From contig CAIQWB010000025.1 of assembly GCA_903875465.1 (NCBI GenBank), positions 40,751 through 104,750 of the forward strand: a stretch of 64,000 nucleotides of DNA, read 5' to 3'. Shown one piece after another: positions 27,070 to 36,217 of the stretch. The first letter of the stretch is position 1. The number at the start of each line of letters is the position of its first letter. The notes below the pieces were generated by a model. It saw only the letters and a list, made by a program, of their open reading frames with translations, did not search any database and was not told the DNA's origin. This DNA comes from an uncultured Verrucomicrobia subdivision 3 bacterium (lineage in GTDB: Bacteria > Verrucomicrobiota > Verrucomicrobiia > Limisphaerales > UBA11358). The position numbers and the translations under genes were made by a program.

Positions 27070-28605
27070 TCAGGGTTTGGGTTCATAAAGAAAATAAGTA
27101 TCGCCAATTTCCAGGCGGTCACCCGGTTTCCGGCGGGCAATATTTTGGTTAAACCAAGCGGAAACGGAGCGCATTATGGACCCGGAACCCGGTGCCGCCC
27201 CGCCATTACGGGCGACCAAAGTTTCGTCCGCCAGGGTGGCGGCGGAGAGGATGACCGGATGCCCGCCGACCGCCGACACCTGAGCCCAATCCGAAATCAC
27301 CACCACGTGGCGGTCAAACAGCTCATCAAACCGCGCGGCCATCTGGGCCAGTTCGGGATCGGTTTTTTGTACAATCACGATCGCCGACCCACGGTCCGTA
27401 TGATGGCGGATCAAACCGAGCAAGGCCAGCGTATTGGTTTCATTGGAACGAAAGAACAAAAGCACCGCCAGCCCATAGGCAAAAGCCATGGCACACAACA
27501 GCACCAACCCGCCCACGCGGGAAGGGGCCGCCGGCTTGAAGCCGGCGGAATTGGCACTGCCGGTCAGGCGGCCCCGCAACAAGGCCAAGGAAAACACCAA
27601 GCCCACGAGCAGCACCGGGGCGGCCATCCAGGGGTGATGCCCAAAATAGTTCCGCATCACGACCACGTCCACGATGGCCAGGACGAGGGGTCCTAGCGAC
27701 AGGAGCAACGTGCGTCCGCCCGCCGCCCGGTTATAGGCCAGGGTCCCGACGCTCAGGACCCACAAGCCAAACAGTCCCACGCTATTGGTAAAGGCCAGCA
27801 AGACAAACGCCTTGCCCGTGCTCAAACCCTCGCCATAACCCACATCACCCCATAAATAACTGCGAAGAAACAGGCTCAATGCCCCCGGATTTCCGTGTCC
27901 GCCCCCGGATTTATTAAACATGGAGACGCCGACGAACAGCACAGAGCCCAGCCCCGCCAGCAGCACAAACAACCCCAGCGACCGCCGGTTGACTTGGGGC
28001 AGCCCAAGCAACAAAAGCATCAGGGGACCCAGCACCCAGGCGGTGGTCCAGTTCAGGGCAATGAAGGCCAGGGTAACGACAAACAGTCCAGCCAGGTCCG
28101 CCGGTCCCAGCCGGGGCTTTTTCATCCAGGCAACCAGCACAGCGGCATAAGGCAGGCCCAGCAACACCGAAATGGCGTTGGGATCCAGCAGTTTTTGCCA
28201 GCGATCAAAGCCCGGGCAAAGCACCACGACCGCCGCCGCCAAAAATGCAAAGTGATCCTTGCCCAGCAAGGCCCACACCGCCCAAAATACTGCCAGTGTA
28301 AGGAAAAAATGAAAGGCGAGGGTGCCGAGGCCCGTCCAGGCAAACGCTTGGGTCAGGCCAAAGGCCGGCCAAAGGCACAGCGGACTCATGCCTTTATAAA
28401 CGTCGGGAGCGGTGGCGATCTGGTAACCGCCGGGATTACTGATCAATTGTCCATGCAGGGTGAAAAACCCAAACTGCTCCCAATTGCGCACGACGTTTTG
28501 CGGCCAGCTCGCGCCCAGGTTGTCATCCACCAAATATAACTGCCACATCGCGGCGGTCAGGACCGCGATGAACAGCAGGATTTGGTTCAATTTCAATGAT
28601 GACAT
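27070..28605 (-). CDS. Multi-span membrane protein, probable GT39/ArnT-like glycosyltransferase
   Basis: 511 aa from ATG 28605. About 11 hydrophobic segments, with a periplasmic soluble tail. The first loop after TM1 has 'LVDDNLGASWPQNVVRNWEQ', where lipid-linked-sugar (GT-C) transferases carry an acidic pair. The C-terminal domain (from about residue 420) includes 'RSNETNTLALLGLIRHHTDR' and 'IRHHTDRGSAIVIVQ'. It sits between a GT2 gene that would make a polyprenyl-phosphate sugar and a GT4 gene, which favours transfer of that sugar to a periplasmic glycan. The GT-C assignment is inference from topology and context. Confidence 0.6.
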   Translation of the reverse strand: MSSLKLNQILLFIAVLTAAMWQLYLVDDNLGASWPQNVVRNWEQFGFFTLHGQLISNPGGYQIATAPDVYKGMSPLCLWPAFGLTQAFAWTGLGTLAFHFFLTLAVFWAVWALLGKDHFAFLAAAVVVLCPGFDRWQKLLDPNAISVLLGLPYAAVLVAWMKKPRLGPADLAGLFVVTLAFIALNWTTAWVLGPLMLLLLGLPQVNRRSLGLFVLLAGLGSVLFVGVSMFNKSGGGHGNPGALSLFLRSYLWGDVGYGEGLSTGKAFVLLAFTNSVGLFGLWVLSVGTLAYNRAAGGRTLLLSLGPLVLAIVDVVVMRNYFGHHPWMAAPVLLVGLVFSLALLRGRLTGSANSAGFKPAAPSRVGGLVLLCAMAFAYGLAVLLFFRSNETNTLALLGLIRHHTDRGSAIVIVQKTDPELAQMAARFDELFDRHVVVISDWAQVSAVGGHPVILSAATLADETLVARNGGAAPGSGSIMRSVSAWFNQNIARRKPGDRLEIGDTYFLYEPKP

Positions 28606-28718
28606 ATTTTTGGACGATTGCGGCCCAGTAGTTACCCTGAATTCGGCCGCGCAACAACTAAATTTGCGGGCTCGCCGGCCTCCAGGCAGGGCCCCGCACT
28701 GATCCGCCGGCCGTCCAC

Positions 28719-29969
28719 TCAAACGCGCCGGCGGTGCCGCCACTCATGAAATCGCACCCGGTAATGCAATGGGCGCAGGGCCAGTTGTTCCCCGAACGAA
28801 TGGCCAAATTGATGTTGGTCCAAATAATGAGCCGTCGTCCGCGCGTGTGCCAGATCCGCCGCGCTTCGCGGATTAACGCGGCCTTCCACCGCCGCTTGCA
28901 GAATGGCTTCGAGCCGGTCGAGGGAGGTCTCCGGGCTCGCGAGAGTTCTAATATGTTGTTGGGCGGCGCGCCCGAGCCGTTCCCGCAGCGAGGGATCGGC
29001 GGCCAATTGGCCCATTGCCGCCGCCATCGCTGCGGGCGTGCTGGTCACAAAACCGACTTCCCCGTGCCGCACCAGTTCGATCTGCGCCTGATCCTGCCAG
29101 GGCACCGAGTGCGTGATGACCGGCCGGCCCAAGTTCATGGGCTCGGCAATCCCGTAACCAAAACTTTCGCCAATCGCCGAAGTGTGCACCACGGCATCCA
29201 AGGCGGCCAGGGTCAGGCGCAATTCCCCCGCCTCCCCGGTGGCAGGCAGAATTACAAAACGATCCGCATCCGGCGCGGACCGCAATTGCGCCGCCACCGC
29301 CGGCGGCGGCTCCCTTAATAGCAATTTGATGTTGGAGTGGCTCCGCCGTGCCCGGCGAAACGCCGCCAACACCAAGTTGGACCACTTGTTGGGTTCCGGC
29401 CGGGAAAGCCGGCCAAAGAGCACTTCATCGGGCCGCACGCCCTGGGCCTGACGAAAAGCAGCCACCGCACCCGGCGGTGGCGGATCCAGCGGGTCCAGCG
29501 GATAGACCGCCACGCTTGCCCGCCGAAAAAAGGTTTCGTCCAGCGGGGTGCAGGCCCGCCGGGCAGCCTGCACCCCGCTGGTCCAGGAAATGAACAGCCG
29601 AAAATCAGTCCAGACATCCTCGGCGGGATTTTGCAACCGACCAAAAATATTGGTCTGCACCACCGGGATTTTGCGCGGTAGCAAGGCCAGCGCCGCACCC
29701 AAAACATCCCCTGGATGCGGATAACCCGGGGCATGAGCGTGAATCACGGCCGGGTCCAGTTGGCGCAGGCGCTCCGCCAGTTCGGCCGCCTGGGGAGGCA
29801 CCACGTGCACGGCGATTCCGGCGGCCGCTAATTCGGCGCGGCGGGGTCCTTCCGCCAGGGCCAGCACAGTTATCGCATGTCCGCGCGCCTGCAAGCCCCG
29901 GGCCCAGCGAACGGCGGCCTTTTCGGTACCCCCGAGGCCCAAGCCGTTGACAAAGACCACCAGTTTCAT
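28719..29969 (-). CDS. Glycosyltransferase family 4
   Basis: 416 aa, GT-B fold. The N-terminal 'VFVNGLGLGGTEKAAVRWA' and 'DPAVIHAHAPG' are acceptor-side features. The C-terminal 'VLFGRLSRPEPNKWSNLVL', 'DAVVHTSAIGESFGYGIAEP' (the E-x7-E type site) and 'MNLGRPVITHSVPWQDQAQI' are the nucleotide-sugar side. It probably adds a sugar to a lipid-linked glycan in the cytoplasm. Its start overlaps the methyltransferase stop by 4 bp, so they are translated together. The C-terminal ~50 residues are Arg/His-rich and extend beyond the catalytic domain. Confidence 0.88.
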   Translation of the reverse strand: MKLVVFVNGLGLGGTEKAAVRWARGLQARGHAITVLALAEGPRRAELAAAGIAVHVVPPQAAELAERLRQLDPAVIHAHAPGYPHPGDVLGAALALLPRKIPVVQTNIFGRLQNPAEDVWTDFRLFISWTSGVQAARRACTPLDETFFRRASVAVYPLDPLDPPPPGAVAAFRQAQGVRPDEVLFGRLSRPEPNKWSNLVLAAFRRARRSHSNIKLLLREPPPAVAAQLRSAPDADRFVILPATGEAGELRLTLAALDAVVHTSAIGESFGYGIAEPMNLGRPVITHSVPWQDQAQIELVRHGEVGFVTSTPAAMAAAMGQLAADPSLRERLGRAAQQHIRTLASPETSLDRLEAILQAAVEGRVNPRSAADLAHARTTAHYLDQHQFGHSFGEQLALRPLHYRVRFHEWRHRRRV

Positions 29970-30841
29970 GCCGGCGCGGAGGGGGCGGGCGCACCGGGTT
30001 TACGGGCCACCACGTAAGTATTGAACCGCCGTACTTCGGGTGTGACGTCCGGCACGGTATCTGCCGTGGCCAGAATCTCCGCGCCCTGACTCTGGAAATA
30101 CCAGACCAAATCGCGCAATTGGACCAGATGCACCGCATCGGTGTCGATGGCGTAGTCGTTTTCGTGCAGCACGCGCGGTTGGAGATTGATCCAAAAGGCG
30201 CCCGGCGGCGCGGCCAGGGCCCGTTGCTTCCAGCGGGGAGCGTGCCAGCGCCAGTCCAGCAGATGCGCCACCGCCTCGCCCACTTTCCCGGCCTTTAGTT
30301 TGCTGGAAAACCGGCCCGGGGTACGCCCGAAAAAAATGCTGGGGGCATAACCGGGGGATCCCACAAATTCCGGGCAAATGACCGCCACCAGGCCGCCGGG
30401 CCGGCAATAGTGCCAGAGCGAGGCCAGATACTTCACCGGGTCGGCGATGTGCTCAATGGTGTAAAGGCTCGCCACGATATCGAACGTTTGCGCCGGGGGG
30501 GATTGCAGGGAATAAAACGCCGCCTGCGGAAAGCGCCGCCGATTGTCCTGGAGGAGCACCTCACTATGATCCAAACCGGAATAATGGCCGCCCCGGCTTT
30601 CCACTTGGGGACACAGGTGGGCGGTGCCACAACCCGCCTCCAGCACCCGGGCCCCGGGGAACACGCGGCTGATCAGGTCGCAGTGAAAAGGTTGCTCGCG
30701 CACATTATACTGCGCCGGGGGCTTGTCGGCCATCCGGTAGTATTTGGCGGGGGGATTCGTGTAAAAGGCTGTCAGCGCGCCTTCCAAACCGGAAATCTGC
30801 TGATCCGATAATTCGGCGCGACGGTGTAGGGATAAACTCAT
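29966..30841 (-). CDS. Class I SAM-dependent methyltransferase
   Basis: 291 aa. The SAM site is 'ARVLEAGCGTAHLCPQ' (about 68-83), followed by 'YSGLDHSEVLL', 'FDIVASLYTIEHIADP' and 'CRPGGLVAVICPE', the motif order of the UbiE/Methyltransf_11-12 group. In a glycan cluster between a flippase and a GT4 it may cap or decorate a sugar or lipid carrier (inference). An N-terminal helix of ~40 residues precedes the domain. Confidence 0.85.
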   Translation of the reverse strand: MSLSLHRRAELSDQQISGLEGALTAFYTNPPAKYYRMADKPPAQYNVREQPFHCDLISRVFPGARVLEAGCGTAHLCPQVESRGGHYSGLDHSEVLLQDNRRRFPQAAFYSLQSPPAQTFDIVASLYTIEHIADPVKYLASLWHYCRPGGLVAVICPEFVGSPGYAPSIFFGRTPGRFSSKLKAGKVGEAVAHLLDWRWHAPRWKQRALAAPPGAFWINLQPRVLHENDYAIDTDAVHLVQLRDLVWYFQSQGAEILATADTVPDVTPEVRRFNTYVVARKPGAPAPSAPA

Positions 30842-30850
30842 GGTAACAGT

Positions 30851-32359
30851 TCAAATTAGCTGGGTGCCCGGGCCGAGCCACCCGGCACTGGCGAGGTAGC
30901 GGCGCAGCGGGGCGCGCAACAACCAGGCCGCGACCCCCACGCCATGCAAGGCCGCCGGCAGCAGCAGCCAGTAGGAATCGCCGGGGATCACCCGGTAAGC
31001 CAGGGCAAAGCCAGCCGCGACGAGCCCCTGAGCGGCAATCTGCCACCAAGTGCGGGGATTCAGCCAGCCGCCCGCCTGGATGAGCCGTACCGTATAAATA
31101 TCCTGGGCGACGAGGGCCACGCGGCTGAGGAGAAAACCGTAGGCCGCACCGGTTAAGCCGGCCAAATGCCAGCCAGCCACCACCCCGGTAATGGCCAGCA
31201 GACCCGCCGCGAGGCTGAACCATACCGTGGTGCCCAGGCGGTTGATGGAGGCGAGTTGGGAATTGGAAATATTCGCCACCGCCGTCAGGCAGCAGGCGGC
31301 GATCAACGGGGCAATCAGCGGTCCCACCAATTCGGCCGTGGCCGTCCCCTTGACCAGTCCCATGGTGTGCCCCAGCCACAGGTGCAGGAGAATGGGATGC
31401 CAGAGGCCCAGCCAGAGTGCCGCCAGCAAATACCATTCAAACATGAAGGCAAAGCTGTCATTATAAATGCGGGCCGCCTGGCCGCCGGCCTGACCCGCCA
31501 CCCGGCTGGTATTGTACAGCACCGGCCCCATCACCGAGACACTCAGGCTTTGCAAGCGCTGCGCCACATTACCGGCAAAGATATAGGGGGAAAACGCCGC
31601 CGGCGAGGCCAGCCGGCTGAGAATAAAGCGGTCGATGGAACCAAAAAATGAGCCCACGGTGAGTCCCACAAACATTTTGGCGGTGTACCCGGCCATCTCC
31701 CGGGCATGGGCCCGGCTGGCGGATTTAAAATCCATGCCCAAATTGTAATGGCGGCGGGCATGCGCCATAAAAATCAGTAATTGCACCAGGCTCACCAGTG
31801 TGCTCCACACCACGAGCCACAGCGGGGAACGAATGAAATAGGCCAGGGCCAGGGCCGGCAGAATTTGCAGCAAGGTCATGACCACCCGCACGAGGCCGAT
31901 GAATTTGAAATCCAGGTGGGCCTGCGACAGGATCAGCCAGTACGTGCCGTAATAGCTGAGGAACAAATTGATGCCGCCCGCCACAAAACAAGCCTGCAAC
32001 TGGCCGACATGTCCCGGTGCCAGGTTAAACCATTTGGGCCCCAACCAGACGCCAGCCCCGATAAAGCCCAGGGAAATCAGCAGGAGAAATGGCAGGATAA
32101 TCAGGTTGCCCGTGCCCCAATAGCCCCGCACCGCCGCTGGATCATTCTTGCCCAGGGCCACGCCAATATACCGGCCCACCGCCACTCCCAATCCCAAATC
32201 GGCGAAACCAAACATCCCGGCAAAAATGGTGATGTCATTCCACAAGGCATACATCTCATCCCCGAGATAATTCAGAAACATCGGCAGCGAAAAGAAGCCC
32301 ACCGCTGACGTGACCAGCAGCGGGGCCAAGCTCCATAAGGTTTGCCGTTTGATACTCAT
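30851..32359 (-). CDS. Polysaccharide/oligosaccharide flippase (Wzx/MATE-like)
   Basis: 502 aa from ATG 32359; the frame stays open further upstream but without family sequence. About 12-14 hydrophobic segments start with 'TLWSLAPLLVTSAVGFFSLP', and a 'YIGVALGKNDPAAVRGYWG' loop is typical of the Polysacc_synt/MATE-like flippase fold. Such proteins move undecaprenyl-linked glycans across the inner membrane. It is the first gene of the minus-strand cluster flippase - methyltransferase - GT4 - GT39-like - GT2. Confidence 0.88.
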   Translation of the reverse strand: MSIKRQTLWSLAPLLVTSAVGFFSLPMFLNYLGDEMYALWNDITIFAGMFGFADLGLGVAVGRYIGVALGKNDPAAVRGYWGTGNLIILPFLLLISLGFIGAGVWLGPKWFNLAPGHVGQLQACFVAGGINLFLSYYGTYWLILSQAHLDFKFIGLVRVVMTLLQILPALALAYFIRSPLWLVVWSTLVSLVQLLIFMAHARRHYNLGMDFKSASRAHAREMAGYTAKMFVGLTVGSFFGSIDRFILSRLASPAAFSPYIFAGNVAQRLQSLSVSVMGPVLYNTSRVAGQAGGQAARIYNDSFAFMFEWYLLAALWLGLWHPILLHLWLGHTMGLVKGTATAELVGPLIAPLIAACCLTAVANISNSQLASINRLGTTVWFSLAAGLLAITGVVAGWHLAGLTGAAYGFLLSRVALVAQDIYTVRLIQAGGWLNPRTWWQIAAQGLVAAGFALAYRVIPGDSYWLLLPAALHGVGVAAWLLRAPLRRYLASAGWLGPGTQLI

Positions 32360-32842
32360 CTGAATCCGAGCGCCCAGTGTCAGGGTTTGGGCGAGGTTTT
32401 TCCACTTAAAATTGCACCGGCACCCTTTTGGGCAGGCGCGGCTTACAGTGACCCAACCCAACCCGAACCGGGCTGGGCGCAAAAGTGTTAAATAGCAAGA
32501 AAGATTATTAAATGGGCCGTTTTTAGGAGGTTGGTGGGCAAAGGGGCAGCTTCGGGAGGGCGGATGGGGGGGCAGAATGCGGGATTTTGACCCGAAATTC
32601 ATACGGACCAACAGCCGGGCATTAATTTAGAATCGTTCTGGCCGGCAGGTTGGTGACGCGGCGGGGGGCGGGACATGGCCACCCTGCCAGGGTACAAATA
32701 ATTGTAAAATTGTGGGAACCAAAATGAGGGTGAGGCCTCTTAAGGAGTGGTGCACACACACTTTGCCAACCTTAAAACCATGGAAGCCGAACCCATGGCG
32801 GGCACAATGAGCGGACAATCCAAATAACCATCCCTAATACGT
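32360..32842. other. Intergenic region between the flippase and a small PEP-CTERM-like gene
   Basis: About 480 bp upstream of two divergent genes. I see several G-rich tracts (e.g. 32657-32673) but no convincing promoter, RNA or repeat. Confidence 0.4.
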
Positions 32843-33250
32843 ATGTTTAGTTTTATTAAAACAACTGCGATGACCACCCTCGTGCTGGCCGGCCTCAACG
32901 CTGCTGCGACGGCTAATTTGGCCTGGGACTGGTCCGAGGCCAGCACCCACAAGGAGCCGAGCGCGACAGCGACCGGCGGCGGGGCCCAAACCAGCGGCCA
33001 GGGCAACTGGCATATCGAGGATTGTGGATGGGGTTTTACTTTTTCGAGCGGGGTTGCGGCAAGCATTCCCTTTCCTGGCCGACATGAACATTTCGAGGGA
33101 GCAGGCGCTGATAACTGCGACCTTGCCAGCTTCGCCGCACCCCAAGGAATGTCGGCGGTGGCCAAACCGGCCCTGTTATTGCCCGGTTTGATGCTGGCCG
33201 GCCTGAGCGGGGTCACCCGGCGCAAGCGCCACGTCGGCAGCCGGAAATAA
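32843..33250 (+). CDS. Small exported protein with PEP-CTERM-like C-terminus
   Basis: 135 aa. A signal peptide (1-~24, 'MTTLVLAGLNAAATA') is followed by a low-complexity, Ser/Thr/Gly-rich mature part of about 80 residues with no recognised domain. The C-terminus is a hydrophobic segment 'PALLLPGLMLAGLSGV' followed by a basic tail 'TRRKRH', the layout of PEP-CTERM or LPXTG-like sorting signals. The usual Pro-Glu-Pro before the hydrophobic part is replaced by 'VAKPAL'. No exosortase gene is in the window. It could be a sorting substrate or a diverged remnant. Confidence 0.55.
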   Translation: MFSFIKTTAMTTLVLAGLNAAATANLAWDWSEASTHKEPSATATGGGAQTSGQGNWHIEDCGWGFTFSSGVAASIPFPGRHEHFEGAGADNCDLASFAAPQGMSAVAKPALLLPGLMLAGLSGVTRRKRHVGSRK

Positions 33251-33536
33251 TTCATTGACTGGCAAAAAGGCCGGGTCCGCTGGTTTGGGAAGATCAAGCC
33301 CGAAGATTCACCCGTGGCAAGCACCGCCCAGCGGTAACCATGTCGTGGAAATGAGGCGGTTGCGTGGTCTTGGGGCATAAGGACTTCGTCGTGAGGCGCA
33401 GTTGGAACCATAAAGGAGGAAAGGCGGCCCGCCGGTTCAGGATAATGATTTCCGAGCCCCTCGTTCGCGGTTTGGCCGGGGAGGCAGTGGCGATTCTGCC
33501 TTCCGAACAGGGTTGTGACAGCGGAGCTATGTTGGA

Positions 33537-36161
33537 TTATTCTCCCTTCCGCCTCCCCATCGACCAATGCACCAGGACCCAGCCAGCCATGACCCCAACG
33601 GCGAAACCCGCCAGTATGGCGTCCGGCGAATGGCGTGCCGCCAGCGGATGGTGGATCAGGCCGACGAGGATCGTGGCAAAACCCGGAATCGCCAGCGCGA
33701 AGCACCCCACGAGCAACCACGCCCCCCATTTTATCTCCGGGCGCAGGCCGCGATACGCGGCTTTCCAACCGGCCATTCGGTTCGCCGACATGGCCCGAAT
33801 GAAGGCGCCAAAGACCAGGCCAAACAACCCCCAAACCAACCATCCAATCCATTGGCCCGGCAGGAACCACAACAACAGCCCCAACAGCAGGAGGATGCCC
33901 GGCCACAACCACTCCCAGGCACCGGCATTTTTTGCCGGGCCGGTCAGGGCCCCGGGGGAAAATTGATCCGGGTGCGACCGCTTAAGTTTCGCCTCCATGG
34001 ACCGAAATTTAAGCAAATCGAGCCCCTTTTGGCGGGGATTCCCCCCGTTCGCCGCATGGTAGAGTTGGCAAGCGTCGTTGGTCCGGCCAGCGAAAATCGC
34101 CGCGTGAATCGGGGCCAACTGCTCGGGCGTTAAGGTTATCGGAGAGGGTTTGGGTGCCGGGCACGGTTGGGCGGGCGACCATTTTTTCCGCGTCCAATAA
34201 ACCAGCAACCCGCCAAAGACCAGTCCGCAGGTGAAAAAGCCCTGGGCGTGTGGGTAGCCGGGGTTGGAGTTGGCGCTGAAATAGATCAGCAGCACAAACA
34301 ACAAGTCAAACATCAGGAGCCCCAGCGCCAGGCTCACGGTGGCGGTCCGCCCCAGGAAATTAAACCAGCGCCAGGTTTGGCGATGCGCCCCGGCACCTTC
34401 GCGCCCAAATTCCCAGCCCAGCAGCAACCGGCCCGCGCGCAGGGTGATGGCCACGATCAGCCCGCAGAACAGGGGGATCAGGTTGCCATGCGCCGCCGGC
34501 TGCGGCACGGACAGGATCCAGGCACTCGATAGCAAAATAGCCACACCCCAAAAAATCCAAATGAGACAGGCAGAAAACGCTGGTGAGGCCTGGTATTCCG
34601 GAAGTGCTGCGACCGGGATCCGCAGTTGTTCACGTACCAACCGCAGGAGACGGTTCATCCCGGCCCAAGCCACCAGCAGGATAAAGCCCAGCGCAAACCA
34701 ATCTGGCCAAACCCCGGACCAGACGTAGTCATGGATGGCGTTGGCCGTCATAACCAGGGCGAAGGCAATCAATAGCAGGCTCCAAATCAAGCTCCCGGCC
34801 GCAAAGGTCCGGGCCGCGCGGGGCTTGACGAGCAGGGCGGCCAGGCTTTTCGCGGCGGCGAGCTTGTGCCAAGCCAGGCGGCCGAGGGTGCCAGCCGCCC
34901 CGCCCACCAGCAGCAGGGCGATCATCACCCGTGACGGCAAATCCACCCCAAAGCCGCGCAACCCGGGTGGTTTGTCCCCACCCGTATTTGCCTGGTGCCA
35001 GATGAGAAAGCGGGTTTGTTCAAAAAATCCGTAAGTCAGGCCGGCGAGCGTGAGCAGCAGCGCGGCCACTGCCGCGCTGAAAACCCAGCGATGTTGCCGC
35101 AACCAACTGCTGGTCAGGCGCAGGGCGCTGGCCGGTTGCGCCAGCACGGGCTCGCCGGCGAGCCAGCGACCCAGGTCCAGCTCCAGTTCCCGCGCGGTTG
35201 GGTAGCGCCGCGCCGGCTCTTTCTCCAGGCATTTGAGACAAATGGCTTCCAGCTCCGCTGGCACGCTCGCATGCACCGAACGCGGCCGGGGTGGTTCGTC
35301 ATTCACGACTTGTGACAGGGTGTCCATGGCCGATTGTCCGTGAAACGGCGGCCGGCCGGTGAGCAGTTCGTAAAGGATCGCCCCTAGCGCGTAGACGTCG
35401 CTCGCGCGCCCGACCTGGTCATTCAACCCCCGCGCCTGTTCCGGGGACATATAATTCGGACTGCCCATGACCACGCCACTGGCCGTCAGTGAGCCGTCTC
35501 CCGCCAGGTTTTTCGCCAGGCCAAAATCCGTCACGCACGGGCGCCGTTCGGCATCCAGCATGATGTTTTGCGGCTTGAGGTCGCGATGCAAGACGCCGCG
35601 TTCATGCGCGTAGTGCACCGCCGCGGCAATGGTCTTCAGCCAGTCCACCACCGGGCGTGCCGCCACGGGTTTGCCGGCGGCGAACTGCGCCAGATTTTTT
35701 CCCGCGATGAAATCCATCGAGAAATACTGCCGGCCCGCATGCTCGCCGATCTCGTGGATCGCCACGATGTTCGGATGCTGTAATTGCGCCGCTGCCTCGG
35801 CCTCCGCCCGAAAGCGCCGGATCTCCGTCTCCCCCGCCAGTTCGCCCGCGCGGATCATTTTGATGGCGACGATCCGCTTGAGACTCGCCTGCCGCGCCTT
35901 ATAGACGACGCCCATGCCGCCTCGCGCCATTTCCTCCAGTAATTCGTAATCGCCGATGTAACCCAGCTTCGTGCCCGGCACGAACTCCTTCGTCTCCGTT
36001 TCCGGCCCCTCCACGAAGGCGTCGGCGCCCAGGGGGATGGTGGATTGGATCGGTGCGGGCAGTCCCGCCTTCATCAGGCATTGCGGGCACAAGCCGAGCA
36101 GGGTTGCCGGGGCCAAAGGTTTCCCGCAAGTGCCGCACAGTTGGTTGGTTTTCATAGTCAT
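33537..36161 (-). CDS. Membrane serine/threonine protein kinase with N-terminal zinc ribbon
   Basis: 874 aa. Residues 9-28 form a zinc ribbon (CGTC...CPQC). The Hanks-type kinase domain spans about 70-355: Gly-rich loop 'MARGGMGVVYKA', Lys101 in 'VAIKMI', 'LHRDLKPQNIML' (192-203), 'DFG' (212-214) and 'GSPNYMSPEQARGL'. All catalytic residues are present. The C-terminal half (~500 aa) holds many hydrophobic segments in two sets, so the kinase is anchored in the membrane. Between the sets lies a soluble part with 'LAPIHAAIFAGRTNDACQLY'. It follows an ECF sigma gene by 56 bp, an arrangement common in Verrucomicrobia and Planctomycetes in which the kinase likely controls the sigma factor. Confidence 0.9.
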   Translation of the reverse strand: MTMKTNQLCGTCGKPLAPATLLGLCPQCLMKAGLPAPIQSTIPLGADAFVEGPETETKEFVPGTKLGYIGDYELLEEMARGGMGVVYKARQASLKRIVAIKMIRAGELAGETEIRRFRAEAEAAAQLQHPNIVAIHEIGEHAGRQYFSMDFIAGKNLAQFAAGKPVAARPVVDWLKTIAAAVHYAHERGVLHRDLKPQNIMLDAERRPCVTDFGLAKNLAGDGSLTASGVVMGSPNYMSPEQARGLNDQVGRASDVYALGAILYELLTGRPPFHGQSAMDTLSQVVNDEPPRPRSVHASVPAELEAICLKCLEKEPARRYPTARELELDLGRWLAGEPVLAQPASALRLTSSWLRQHRWVFSAAVAALLLTLAGLTYGFFEQTRFLIWHQANTGGDKPPGLRGFGVDLPSRVMIALLLVGGAAGTLGRLAWHKLAAAKSLAALLVKPRAARTFAAGSLIWSLLLIAFALVMTANAIHDYVWSGVWPDWFALGFILLVAWAGMNRLLRLVREQLRIPVAALPEYQASPAFSACLIWIFWGVAILLSSAWILSVPQPAAHGNLIPLFCGLIVAITLRAGRLLLGWEFGREGAGAHRQTWRWFNFLGRTATVSLALGLLMFDLLFVLLIYFSANSNPGYPHAQGFFTCGLVFGGLLVYWTRKKWSPAQPCPAPKPSPITLTPEQLAPIHAAIFAGRTNDACQLYHAANGGNPRQKGLDLLKFRSMEAKLKRSHPDQFSPGALTGPAKNAGAWEWLWPGILLLLGLLLWFLPGQWIGWLVWGLFGLVFGAFIRAMSANRMAGWKAAYRGLRPEIKWGAWLLVGCFALAIPGFATILVGLIHHPLAARHSPDAILAGFAVGVMAGWVLVHWSMGRRKGE

Positions 36162-36217
36162 TCCACCGGTTACAGAGGAATCGCGGCGGGAATGTTACAA
36201 GCCCCGGGCATTTATTT

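Noticed and set aside
32740..33912. Minus-strand frame of 390 codons
   Set aside because: Overlaps the small PEP-CTERM-like gene and the kinase's C-terminus; no recognisable domain or start.
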